DNA of 64,000 bases from Cylindrobasidium torrendii FP15055 ss-10 (lineage: Eukaryota > Basidiomycota > Agaricomycetes > Agaricales > Physalacriaceae). The position numbers were made by a program, and so were the translations under genes. Of the stretch, positions 1 through 10,584 are shown in pieces. Under the pieces are notes generated by a model. It saw only the letters and a program-made list of their open reading frames with translations, was not told the DNA's origin and ran no database searches. The number at the start of each line of letters is the position of its first letter. Position 1 is the stretch's first letter. The DNA is taken from assembly GCA_000934385.1 (NCBI GenBank), contig KN880455.1:62001-126000 (forward strand), read 5' to 3'.

Positions 1-356
1 TGGGATCGATGAATTATGTATGTGGACCCATCCGTGAACGCGTCCTCGTGAAAATAGTTGAGAATACGCTGTATGGTTAGTCAGAGTCGTCAATGTTCCG
101 GACGTTTAAAACGGCGCATGAGTTGGAAAGGTCCACACGCCGTAGTTATCGTCCGGGAGGTCACGCAGGAACTTGAGATGCATGCATAGCATATCTGTAG
201 TGGGCTTAGAGCTTAGCGGGGAATTGATTTTGTTTTCAGTAGTGTGTCGATGATGGCGGGAAGCAAAGGAGAAAAACTTCATGTGGCAGCCTCGGAACTC
301 GTCCCGACTCATCCGTGATGCGATCGGGGCTGGGGCTGGAGACCACCTTCCACGAC
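1..356. other. Window edge and upstream region of the Yip1-domain gene
   Basis: No gene can be supported here. A minus-strand open frame covers 106-414 but has no recognisable protein features and runs through the first exon of the neighbouring plus-strand gene. The stretch just before position 357 probably carries that gene's promoter, but I see no clear TATA box. Confidence 0.5.
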
Positions 357-1506
357 ATGGCGTACGTTGCGGTAGAGGCTGACGAGGTATGCCTCGTTGT
401 ATAGTATCAATCATCGGAATTTCTCAAAATGTACCATAGCGCCTAGAAGAAGGCCCCGAGGGCCTGCAGTTCAAATGTAACACTCGTCAGTTTGAACCGC
501 GATGTCCATGCTCAAATCGCGCTAGCTTTCCTTGGTCATGAAAATACGGAGGTCGATGCTCGTGGTGTTGGGAACACTGACCGGGGTGCGTCCATAAACC
601 GCATAGAAGCAATATCTGACGCGTATTTAGGGTATCTATCCGACCGTCCGCATCCAGCAAAGGGCGCGTCTGGTTTCTGGACAGTTGAATACTATCAACC
701 CTTCTTCGACGTGGATACTAAAGATGTGCGTGGCTTTTCAATCATGGGATAGTATGCTCACGCATATCGACAGGTTATGCGGAGATGCCTTGGAACCCTG
801 CTTCCCACTACAACAGACTTCCTTACCAGCCATTTGCAACCAGCCGACCTATACGGTCCTTTCTGGACACTGACAACACTGATATTCACCCTCTTCCTGT
901 CATCAAGCCTGGCGGCATCAATCTCGGTTTATCTCTCAGCACCAGGCGAAGAATACGACTACGATTTCACATTACTCTCCATCGCCGTGTCCCTCGTCTA
1001 TGTCTACGGCATAGTTATCCCTATACTGCTTTGGTCGGCCCTTCGGTATATTGGCGTGGGCGAATGGAGCATGGTTGAAGCGGTAGCGGTCTGGGGCTAC
1101 GCAATGTTCATTTGGATTCCTGTCTCTGTGCGTCTTTCGATTTCAACTCTATCTCAATACGTTAAAATTCATACAGATTCTCTGCGTGATCCCGGTGCGC
1201 ATTCTTCGCTGGGTGCTCGTTGGAATCGCCTTCGCCCAGTCAGGCTACTTCTTGGTGAGGAATGTATACCCCATTCTTGCTTCAGTATGTCTTCCAGTCC
1301 TGTGTGCACAGCCACTGCTGACCACCATGCAGGGAGAAGCAAAAGCAACTCGCCTGTTCATTGTTGCCATCGCGATTTTGCATGCTGGAATCGCGTTGAC
1401 ATTTAAAGTTATGTTCTTCAGCTACTATGTGGTGCCTCCCATTGGGGAGGGTGGCGCAGTACCGGTTTTAGATCCTGCTGGTAATGGAACAGCTTTGGGA
1501 ATGTAA
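357..1506 (+). CDS. Yip1-domain family membrane protein (YIPF1/YIPF2-like)
   Basis: Seven exons: 357-386, 440-476, 526-585, 631-725, 774-1127, 1177-1284, 1333-1506 (285 aa). The spliced N-terminus is short and acidic and leads into LQFKSFLG and then FWTVEYYQPFFDVDT, the conserved block that precedes the Yip1 domain in the YIPF1/2 subfamily. DLYGPFWTLTT and about five hydrophobic segments (residues ~100-270) follow. Proteins of this family sit in Golgi and ER-derived vesicle membranes and bind Rab/Ypt GTPases. The start at 357 was chosen because only splicing from it joins the acidic leader to LQFKSF in frame. The 48-nt intron at 1285-1332 is a multiple of three with no stop, so its retention would not break the frame. 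Family assignment is firm; the exact paralogue is not. Confidence 0.9.
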
Positions 1507-1666
1507 CAATATATTTTGCCCTTTTGAGCCGTGTTTAGGCTTCGAGTCTGCGTTCCACCCGCCGCAAATGTCAGTGACCATCACGCCAGTCGAGGTTGTT
1601 TGGCCAGCTATAGGCATCTCGAACGGATGGTAAGTATAAGCGTTGTTTCTAGCGAATACGAGAGGC

Positions 1667-1674
1667 TATATAAA
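1667..1674 (+). promoter_or_regulatory. TATA box of secreted protein 1
   Basis: TATATAAA lies 45 bp before the ATG at 1712. The next gene downstream has the same octamer at almost the same distance, which suggests a shared promoter design. Confidence 0.6.
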
Positions 1675-1711
1675 CTCTTGTGCACTCACTTAATTAGTAT
1701 CACAGGTCATC

Positions 1712-2353
1712 ATGAAGCTTTCCATTCTCCTGCCTTTCATTGGTCTTGCCTACGCAGTAGCCCTCGATCCGAAAGCTAACACCAGCAATGTCAATGCCAC
1801 CACCGCTGCTGGAATCGACACAGCCAAGCTCACTAATTTGAACCTCGACACACAAGCGAAGGCAGGCAGTAACGAAAAGGGTGGTTATAGCGGACGCGGC
1901 GGAGACGACGACTGCGACGACGACGACGACGATGATGATAAGTCTTATGGAGGTGGTCACAGAGGCGGCCGAGGACGCAGTGACTACTGGGTCAACCACA
2001 GAGGCAGTGGCTACGGACACGACAATTACAAACGTGCGGATCTGGCCGTCGTCGCAAAGGGTCACGGCCATGGGTACCACGGGGGACGCCCTGCTCCTCA
2101 CCATGGACATCACAGCCATGGGCGTCCAAGCCACTACAAGCGCAGTGAGGAGGCCAAGACGAATGGTACGGCGGCGAAAAGTAGCTGGGGAGATGATGAT
2201 TGCGACAGCGACGACGACGACGACGATTATGGCTATGGAAGGGGGCATGGAGGCCGTGGCCGCAACGAGTACCGCGGACGCGACTGGGATGACGACAACG
2301 ACGATGAGGATGATGACTGGAAGACCAGCGGAGAAAGCAGCAAGACTAAGTAA
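1712..2353 (+). CDS. Secreted Asp/His/Gly-rich protein with Kex2 sites
   Basis: Single exon, 213 aa. It begins with a signal peptide (MKLSILLPFIGLAYAVA, cut about residue 17-19), followed by a short N-glycosylatable stretch. Two acidic blocks share the pattern GDDDCD followed by a run of Asp and then a Gly/Arg/Tyr-rich part, so an internal duplication is visible. Dibasic KR sites (NYKR-ADLA, HYKR-SEEA) bracket the middle His/Gly-rich segment and fit Kex2 cleavage in the Golgi. No known domain is recognised. The poly-Asp and His-rich parts could bind metal ions, which is inference. Its downstream neighbour has the same architecture and may be a diverged tandem duplicate. Confidence 0.75.
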   Translation: MKLSILLPFIGLAYAVALDPKANTSNVNATTAAGIDTAKLTNLNLDTQAKAGSNEKGGYSGRGGDDDCDDDDDDDDKSYGGGHRGGRGRSDYWVNHRGSGYGHDNYKRADLAVVAKGHGHGYHGGRPAPHHGHHSHGRPSHYKRSEEAKTNGTAAKSSWGDDDCDSDDDDDDYGYGRGHGGRGRNEYRGRDWDDDNDDEDDDWKTSGESSKTK

Positions 2354-2957
2354 TTTGGAGGTCAAGGCTTCGAAGCCGAAGTTCGAGTGGTGGCCAGGAG
2401 CATCATACTACTATAGAATAACTAGAATAGCATTGACAAGGTCTATGGTATTTACGCGTCATGTTTACATTAGTTAGTTATGTGGTTTATGGAAGCGTTG
2501 AACTTGTCATGGTCAAAAAGGCGGGTATTGAAGTTACTGGCGTTACATACCAGGACATAGTTTGTGAGTGACAAAGCTAAAGGCTTGTGCTTGAATAACT
2601 TGTGTGTTCACAACGACCGAACATTAGTAGGTTACAGCAAGCTGGTTCCAATGAACATCGTGTAGAAACTTCTGGCAAGAATGTACGGCTGAGTTGTATG
2701 TAACGCTTGGAGGGACACTTTCTGTGGTGAAGCTCATGCCGACCTGGGGACGTCTTGATCCGTGGGTTGCTATGTAGCTTACGTCAAAGGATCTCAGACA
2801 GCAATGACATTCAGGTTGCCCATATTTCGTCTTCAAGCAGGCTCAATGAAAGCTTGATGGCTTCCGGACTGTCAACATTTATGTACATGCCAAGACGACA
2901 TTGGAAAATACCATATATAAAGACTTTTCGGTGCTGCACCATAAAAAATCATACGCC
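2354..2957. other. Intergenic: 3' flank of secreted protein 1 and promoter of protein 2
   Basis: No coding potential beyond short shadow frames. The right end holds the TATA box of the next gene. Confidence 0.5.
2914..2921 (+). promoter_or_regulatory. TATA box of secreted protein 2
   Basis: TATATAAA lies 44 bp before the ATG at 2958, mirroring the preceding gene. Confidence 0.6.
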
Positions 2958-4051
2958 ATGAAAGCCCTTTTTCTCATTCCTTGCGCCTTACAGCTGGTGT
3001 ACACAGTCAAGGCTGTCTCCGGCATCAACGTCGGTGAAATACCTTCAGTGCAAGTCGACACCAGCAAGCTTCCCTCAATTAGTGTAAATACCACCAAAAT
3101 TGGGCCGCGCATCCTTGAATCCCGACTTAGCCAGGAGTGTATTCGCACCTGCACCGGACGCCACGGACAGGACTCAGGCATAATGCATAACGTGTGATGT
3201 TCTCCAACTGTAAATCTCTTTCAGCCCTTCCAACTGGGAATCTGGCTGATTTTTCTCTTTTAGCATTGTGGATAATCACAGGGAATGTTTGACGCGTCTG
3301 TGTGGCCGTACATCCATCCAGGCAGCGCAAGACCAATGTCTGAGGATTGGCATTCTGAATGGCGTTGCGACGTTTAGCCCTCTTCCTGCGACACGCATGC
3401 ATCGTTCTTCACATCATAGAAGTAAGCGAAGCGATACCGAGGAAGCCTTTAGAGATGGTGTGCTAGGCGTGGCAAGTCAAGCCGACGCAGACGTGGGGAA
3501 AGTCGAGCACGACCGTGATTATCACGAGGAAGACAGAGAAAGACAGGATAGACGATACAACGGACACCGGGGAGGGAACTGTGACAGAGACAACGACAGA
3601 CACAGGCGTGGCTTAGAGAAGCGTCGAAACCATCGTCCTCACCGTCACAGACCACACTTGTTGCGACCTTTATTTCGGCTGCTAGGACGCGAAGAGAATG
3701 ACGATCATGAGACGGTAGACTCAGTGAATACTTTCCAGCCGAGTACAGACGACAGGCAAGAGGTCAAGCACAGTGATAGCTCGCAGAAAAATGAATATGA
3801 AGGGTTCCAATACGACTGGGAGGGCGAAGAAGACGACTCCTGCCATTCGGCTTCTTATCCTGCCCACGGCGTCCATGGCAATGCATACAAAAGGTATGTG
3901 AGCCATATACGCCAAAAGATGATTGAAGAGTACTCATAATCTACACGGCAGAGGTCTGCTTTTCCACAATTATCATCGACACCGTCATCATAGCCACCAC
4001 CGCGGAAACCACAACGGGGGTTTTGCTCACCACCAGAACGGACACCATTGA
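2958..4051 (+). CDS. Secreted His/Arg/Asp-rich protein with Kex2 sites
   Basis: Three exons: 2958-3193, 3264-3893, 3952-4051 (321 aa). It has a signal peptide (MKALFLIPCALQLVYTVKA), a Ser/Thr linker like the neighbour's (VDTSKLPSISVNTTK), and then a cysteine module (C-x3-C, then C-x4-C-x11-C) that is reminiscent of, but does not match, CFEM. A long charged region rich in His, Arg and Asp follows. KR sites occur in HRSKR-SDTE, GLEKR-RNHR and AYKR-GLLF, the last created by splicing at 3893/3952. The terminal exon encodes a His-rich tail. The 5' splice site at 3194 (gtgatg) is weak and the first intron is the least certain part. Function is unknown; I infer an extracellular or wall-associated product processed in the Golgi. 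Confidence 0.65.
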
Positions 4052-4296
4052 CTGCTCGTTAATAATTTAAATTAGTTGAACTGTTGTACATACTTCTTTA
4101 TGTATTGTGAGAATGGACACAACATGGACGTTTGAATCATGAAGTTGTTGGAGTTGACCGGCAATCTCCGCTGCAGCACGTGCAGTCCAACTGCTCATCT
4201 GGGTCGAAGCTAGAAATCGTTCTTCCTCTTTCCACCAATATCGCTACCGGCGGGATGTTCAACTGAGAAGTAGATCATCGAAAACCCAGAAGCATC

Positions 4297-5727
4297 ATGG
4301 TCGACGTCGCTCGCGGTCTCCCGTACGATCTCCATCCCACCGCCATCACGGCGCAGATGTCCGCGCGAATCCCGCCCAATGGCAATCTACGACAACGGGT
4401 AGAAAATCTGCTCTCGCAAACATGCATGCTCCCGTGCTCGACAGTCATTCAGGCGTTTCTTCAGCTCGTCGAACCAAGGCAGCGCTTCCAAGTCGCGCTC
4501 GACGTGCTCCTGCCCCTCCTAGATCCACTTCCCGGGCCGCGCTTTGACAAGGACCTTTTGGCACAACGCATACTCGTTGCATTCCTCCTTTACTCGCTCT
4601 ACGCGCCATACCCCATCACAATCAACCCGTTCAAATCAGTCTTATTCGTGACTTTCAGAAAAGAACGCGCAAATGCGTCCGTGGGCGTGACCGAAGACGA
4701 ACAGCTGGTATGGGTACTCTGGAAGCTCCTGCGAGGAGACGGGAATGATGTGCGCCCTTTTCCTACTCGTCCAAGGATAGCTCGCTGATGCTTTATAGAT
4801 TGGCCCATACTCGCCTAACACCCTTGCCCGAACGCCCCTTCCCCAAGAACTCAAGGTCGCCCAATTGGAGCTTGACGATGCGCTCTACGACGCTGAAACT
4901 AATCTGTACGTCCGCCTCGAGTCTTCGAAATAGTCGTCAGCCTAACGTCTTCCAGCGACTACGCCCCGCCCACGAAGCCCGCACAGACTATTAGCGCTGA
5001 AAATGACAAAGCCAACGACAACATCGCCCGTGCGATGCCTCTTCTTCTTGAAGCACGTGAGCGTGTCCTTACATTATCTGAACGACGCGTACGCACAAGT
5101 TATCCATTCCGCAAATCGATGTTAACGTTCCACAGATTCTACTACCCGCGATACCATCTCTTGCATCTACGAACATGATCACACCTTTGGATTTGTTTCC
5201 GATTGTATCTTATAATTCTACTTTAGCCCACCCGTTATTTGTCGCTCTTCTCACCACACCAGGCGCTTCACCCAGTGCCAGTCTCCCTTCACCATTCCTC
5301 GATGTTCTGTGTTCCCTACCACCGACACTACCTACTTTCGATCTCGTAGGCCGCTTACTCCAGGACTCCACTTTGTGCGCAGATGGCATTACTTCTATCG
5401 GCTCACTCGTGAGGGTGGAGGTGTTGGGCCGATTTGTGTTTGAATGCATTCGTTGGCTGGAGAACGCGGATTGGGAAGAGAGGGAAGGCATGGTTAGTGA
5501 CGATAGGTTCGCCATGGGTGTCAAGAACGTGCGTCCACTCTTTAAACGAGTTTTCTTTTTCTGAACATCTGTAGCTGTGCCGTTTCTATGCGTCCTTGGT
5601 GAAACTGTCGATTGTGGACCCTACGGCCGAGGAGGACACGATTGAGATGGCAAGCTTCAGCCTGCAGAACTCTAAATTTGAGGAGGCAAATACTCTTTAC
5701 AAGATGCTTGTCGCGGGCCGTGCTTAG
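4297..5727 (+). CDS. CNOT11: CCR4-NOT complex subunit 11 (DUF2363 family)
   Basis: Five exons: 4297-4749, 4799-4905, 4956-5088, 5136-5528, 5575-5727 (412 aa). The N-terminal half has the helical signature ending in NPFKSV. The last exon gives the diagnostic C-terminal block LCRFYASLVKLSIVDP, followed by EMASFSLQNSKFEEANTLY, which is the CNOT11 (C2orf29/DUF2363) signature. CNOT11 docks on the NOT1 scaffold, with CNOT10 in animals, in the cytoplasmic deadenylase complex that removes poly(A) tails. All introns are 46-50 nt with standard borders. Baker's yeast lacks a clear equivalent, so finding it fits a basidiomycete. Confidence 0.92.
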
Positions 5728-6166
5728 CAATCAGGATATTCCATTACATTCGACGACTACTGACCTCGCTATGCACTGTTGTTACTATGGCTTTGTTGCG
5801 TTTGCAATCTCAATTGACATATTTATTCGCAACTTTCTTTCGTCGCTGTTTTATTCTCCTTGGCTCTTACGCCGTGGGACTGAAATCTTGGTTAAGGCGT
5901 AGTATCCTTATTGAGTGCCAAATGTGACCATGTAAGCACAATGGAAAAGTGGCCGCGATCACTCAGGCCGTAACCCCAACCCTAATCCCAGTCGGACTCG
6001 CTTCCTGCCACCACAAGTGGAGGTATTGACATTCAATCCCACTTTTATGAATTTGTGACGTGCGTCCGACTCTTTCTTTGCCTAAAATCTCACTCAGTGG
6101 CTGTATAGGCAAGCCTATTTCCATTCGGACTCTTTACCCACAATAATTTACCAGACTCAGCCCGAC
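5728..6166. other. Intergenic between CNOT11 and the TcdA-type gene
   Basis: 3' flank of CNOT11 followed by the promoter of the next gene. I see no gene, repeat or clear TATA box. Confidence 0.5.
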
Positions 6167-7851
6167 ATGAACTTCCCAAGCATTGATATCCATTCGCACC
6201 GCAATCAGCTGGTTGCCTCTGCTGTCGCCGCTTCTGTAGCCACCGGCGCTGTCATCACTGCCTATCATGCCTATTCACGACGAAACCGACGGCGCGACCT
6301 CAACGCGGAGGTCCTTAAATCCATTCAAACGAAAGGATCCAACTTCAATTTCCAAAAGCAAAAACCGGAGACAGTAGTGGAGGAAACGGAACCCGAGGAA
6401 ATTGCGCTCAAGCCTCGCGGAGGGAAGTTCGATGAGAACCTCATTCGAGAGCAGCTCGCGCGAAATTACGCGTTCTTCGGCGAGGAGGGGATGGAAAAGG
6501 TCCGGGGCGGCTCTGTAGCTGTTATTGGCTGCGGAGGGGTGGGCAGCTGGGCAGCGGTCATGCTTGTGCGGTCGTGCGTGACTATCATTCTCAATCACTG
6601 TGTGGCTAACGCGTATGGGAAGGGGTGTATCGAAGATTCGGTTGGTCGACTTTGATTATGTGACTCTATCGTCTCTCAACCGGCACGCGACTGCCACGGT
6701 CTCTGACGTTGGCATGCCGAAGGCCCATAGTATGGAGCGCGCACTGAAGCAAATGGCACGCTGGGTTGAAGTGGACGCACGCGTCGAAATATGGCGCAAG
6801 GAGGAAGGCGGATTACTTTTGGACGGCGTGGACTGGGTCATTGGTGAGCCTGCTCCATTCATTTCGGGCAACGACCTCACGGAGTCTATGCAGATGCTAT
6901 CGATAATATCTCGACCAAAGTCGACCTTCTCAAGTATTGCCATGATCATAATATCAAGGTATGTCGCGACGACTTCTTCATTTCCACTCATTTCCACTGC
7001 TTGCTAGGTTTTCTCCTCCATGGGCGCCGGTGCCAAGAGTGACCCTACACGAATCCAAATTAGCGATATTTCATACACCATTTACGACCCGCTTGCTCGC
7101 TCGGTCCGCCGGCGACTACGACTGCAGGGCGTCACCTCTGGGATACCTGTTGTTTATTCGACCGAGGTCCCTAGTGACGTGAAGCTGCTGCCCCTCCCAG
7201 AGGAGGAATTCCAGAAGGGTCAAGTCAAGGAATTAGGCGTATTCGACGACTTTAGGGTCCGCATACTACCCGTTCTTGGTTCGCACATTCCTTTTCCTCC
7301 GTTCCGAGCCTACAGTTCTGACACCCAGGCTTAGGGCCGCTTCCCGCTATCTTTGGTCTCAACGTGGCTACCTATATCGTGTGCGAGCTTGCAGGGAAAC
7401 CCATCCTTAACCCACTACCTATTAAAAACCGTAGGAAGGTCTACGAGAAGCTGTGGAGGGATTTACTCACGAGGGAGTCCCGCATCTTGGGAGAGGATGT
7501 TGTGTTAGTCAACTCATGTTCCTTCTGGAACATCGAATTCTGACATTGCATCTCAGGAAACTCCCAATTGATGAAGATGATGTTGCGTTCATCTTCGAGG
7601 ACCTTCACCGAGGTCGCTCGGTTATCCCACCACACGAGGTGCCTGTTCGTCCGGTTCTGGTGCGCTGGGACATTGGCGCAGCACTCAGTTTGCAGAATTG
7701 CGTCGTGATGGATGTCGGCGATTCCGAGAAGCATTTGAAAGGGCATGGGGAGGGCAAGGCCGCTGCAGAGGTCTGGGGCCAGGAAACGCAGGACTTGGTC
7801 ACAAAGAGGGTGGAAGAGGTTAGCCGCTACCTCCAATGGAACGGGGACTAA
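6167..7851 (+). CDS. TCD1: tRNA threonylcarbamoyladenosine dehydratase (TcdA/CsdL family)
   Basis: Six exons: 6167-6573, 6623-6843, 6894-6958, 7008-7278, 7335-7503, 7557-7851 (475 aa). After a hydrophobic N-terminal segment (residues ~14-36) and a basic cluster comes the E1-like nucleotide-binding motif VAVIGCGGVGSW, then LVDFDYVTLSSLNRH, DWVIDAIDN and KVFSSMGAGAKSDPTRI, all typical of the ThiF/TcdA family. The enzyme uses ATP to cyclise the t6A base at position 37 of ANN-decoding tRNAs to ct6A. Yeast Tcd1 and Tcd2 are anchored in the outer mitochondrial membrane by such an N-terminal segment, so the same location is likely. The C-terminal ~100 residues after the catalytic core are the fungal extension. 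TCD1 versus TCD2 cannot be told apart here. Confidence 0.92.
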
Positions 7852-9196
7852 AGGAGAGTGGGGGAATACATGCCCTGTGCACCGTTGGTGCAAAGACTTT
7901 CGAGTGACCCCGAGGGTCGAGACGCTGTGAAGCAAGACCAGGACATAGTAGGCGCCGCAACATTTTTGATGATAGAGTTGCCATACTGGGGCCATCCTCA
8001 ATCACCCTGAGCCGAGTCCAGCCTCAATCGTGCACATCTAAGTCAGTTGACGAACGGGCTTGCTGGACGACACCTTGCCCAGCATTTCTGCTTATTGCCC
8101 CGGTTGTATTGTTTCCGGATAGCTCGACGGATGTGAAATGCTTTCGGCGTCGCAATGTACACCAGCCTATGCAAAGGCTCGGTTCAAGGTTGGGCTCAAA
8201 GTCAAGCGCGGATATCATACGCATAGCCTACTTGAACTAAAACCCCCTGAAGCCTGACAGATGGGACGCGGTGCTCACTGCTGGACGTCCAACAAACGGA
8301 AGTTCTGAGTTGTTATATCAATCCCTTCTGTGACAACAGTCCACACCGTGAGACCAGACTCTATGCAATCAGAAGGTGAGATTTAGCACAACACTGTACT
8401 TACAAACTTATCCACACAAGTCAGCGCTATCTTGATTAGGATATATCTAGGTCAAGAGCCGGTCAAGAGTTTGGTCTTCCGTTGTCTGAATGTCGCCCCG
8501 CCGACAGGGTCTTAGCCCGAATGAATGACCACCCAGATGAAGCCGCAGGTCCTCCAATTATGATATGCCTGATATCACCGACAGTGACCCTTTGGAACAC
8601 GGAATCAAGCATAGTAAGATGCTTCGAGCATAGACGGCCACCAGTGTTATCAACTTCATGTTATGAAGGCTGGCGTACCGTCGCGTACAAGTGTCGGGAC
8701 ATCGGGAACAATAGGGACTGCCGATGCGCAACCAAGGGTCTACAAAGACAGGGCGCGGGAGGAATTTGTTATTCTTCGTTGCAACGGATATAGGCATTGA
8801 TCGCTAAGTTTGACCAAAACGGTCCCTGCAGATTTCCTGCATCTAGGAATCCTACTCCCACCTATCCCACGGTACCGATAGCTCTCTTCAATCCCTTGTG
8901 GTTTGTCATCTTCACCTTCTAGTGCTGCGTGCGGTGACCGCACTCACAATGAAGTTGTACGTGCGTTTATAGCAGGCTTATAGTCTCATCTCGGACGAAA
9001 TAGCGCGGCTTGGGGACGCCCCGCGCTTCTTTAGTTTGCCAGCGACACATGACGCCTTCGCGACCCAAATCCCACTCTGGATCCTCAGCCGCCCCGTGCT
9101 ATAAAATGACCGACACCGTAGCCTGTGCGGCATATTGTCACCCTCCCTTCCCCTCCTCTCCATCGCATTCATTCTGGTCAACAGAACATCTCACGC
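7852..9196. other. Intergenic region, no gene recognised
   Basis: About 1.3 kb without a supportable gene. Short frames such as 8482-8793 have no start context, no introns that extend them and no recognisable composition. The last ~100 bp hold the O-methyltransferase promoter with a TATA box. Confidence 0.45.
9100..9107 (+). promoter_or_regulatory. TATA box of the O-methyltransferase gene
   Basis: TATAAAAT lies 97 bp before the ATG at 9197, with a CT-rich leader between them. Confidence 0.5.
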
Positions 9197-10076
9197 ATGC
9201 CTGTCATCGTCCCCAACGTTATACCCACCACTATCGAGAACTGGGCTGCCTCTGCCGAGCTCAGCAACTCCTACCTGCTTGACGATGATGTGGACCTACA
9301 AGCCGCCGCCAGGAATACAGAAGAGAAGGGCCTACCATTCGAGATCGCCGTACCAGCTGAGCACGGAAAGCTTCTACAACTCCTGGCGACATCTATTGGC
9401 GCAAGGCGTATACTGGAGGTGGGCACCCTAGGCGGGTAAGTCGCACGTCTACCAACTCATCATGCTCTCAACAACTCGAATGACATAGATATTCAGCCAT
9501 CTGGCTGGCGCGCGCATTGCCCGACGGTGGGGAACTCATCACACTCGAGGTGAATCCGAAACACGCAGAGGTCAGTACGCAGCCTCACCGCATCCTGCAC
9601 CCGGGAAGCGCACCACTGACCCGACCCTGCGCTATACTACTTAGGTCGCACGGGAGAACGTAGCCATCGCACATCTCGAACACAAGGTCAAGATCATTGT
9701 CGGGCCCGCCATTGAGACGCTCGAAACACTAGCGCCCGAGCCACCCTTTGACTTCATATTCATTGACGCGGACAAGGCAAACAATACGACCTACTTCACC
9801 CATGCAAAGCGACTCGTACGCACTGGAGGAACCATTGTAGGTCCAACCTCTTGTACCCACTCGACCATCCTCTTGATAGCTGATCGCTGCTCGCAGTTCG
9901 TCGATAACATGTACCTTGTCGGTCTCGTTGCCAATGAGGAATACACGGACGATAACGTGGTGGGAGTACGTGCTCTGCTCCATGCGCTTAAGAACGACCC
10001 CGAGGTGGACTGCACGACGGTGGGGACAGCCTGCTACAAGGGGTTCGACGGCTTCCTCTATGCCATCAAGAAGTAA
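9197..10076 (+). CDS. SAM-dependent O-methyltransferase, family 3 (CCoAOMT-like)
   Basis: Four exons: 9197-9435, 9489-9570, 9645-9836, 9897-10076 (230 aa). The class I methyltransferase motif RILEVGTLGGYSAIWLA binds S-adenosylmethionine. Then come ELITLEVNPKHAEVARENV, the metal-binding acidic motif FIFIDADKANN, and the C-terminal VDNMYLVG with a GFDGFLYAIKK end, matching the Methyltransf_3 / caffeoyl-CoA O-methyltransferase family in order and length. In fungi such enzymes are cytosolic and methylate catechol-type hydroxyls with a divalent metal. The real substrate cannot be told from sequence, and no biosynthetic partner genes lie next to it. Confidence 0.9.
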
Positions 10077-10584
10077 CCTCGTCTGTGACGGGGAAAACTT
10101 TTCGTAATTATTACATGTACTCTTGGACTGCCTGTGCCCTGTTTCTTTCTGAATAGCCTAGACACAGTATATTTTATGTAGTTCGCCTGTACATTGGGGT
10201 CCAAATTCCATCTTTGTGGGTTAATAGGATTTTAAACCGTGCGAGGGTCATCTTGAAAAGCGATTAGTTCAGGAAAGCAGCAGATAGCATCATCTTCGGT
10301 GGTTTTGCGATTCACTCGATAATTGAATGACCCCGGAACATGGAGGCAACACACTTACTCGAGACGGCAGCACGACAGGTTCGAACTTGGCGTCCTTTGT
10401 ACATAACTGAGGAGACATTCAAACATTTGACTTGAATTTGCCAGCAAAAAACCCATATAAATACATCTAGCAATTGTACACGGATATCCTCACAGAAAGT
10501 ACATAAGTTTGGCATAAGTAAAACATACAGCATCCCTATCGGACGATATTTGACATAAATGGAGGCAAGCTCGAGGGACATTCC
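10077..10584. other. Intergenic between convergent genes
   Basis: 3' flanks of the plus-strand methyltransferase and the minus-strand 580-residue gene. Nothing else is visible. Confidence 0.5.

Noticed and set aside
106..414. Minus-strand open frame of 102 codons
   Set aside because: No recognisable features, and it runs antisense through the first exon of the Yip1-domain gene.
1700..2365. Long hydrophobic frame antisense to the first secreted protein
   Set aside because: Its Val/Ile runs are the reverse reading of the poly-Asp codons in the sense gene.
2958..4051. CFEM domain in the second secreted protein
   Set aside because: Cysteine count and spacing do not fit the eight-cysteine CFEM pattern, and the key C-x-C pair is absent.
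5970..5990. Telomere-like ccctaa unit
   Set aside because: Only one copy within unique sequence; no array.
8482..8793. Plus-strand frame of 103 codons
   Set aside because: No start context, splice partners or recognisable composition.
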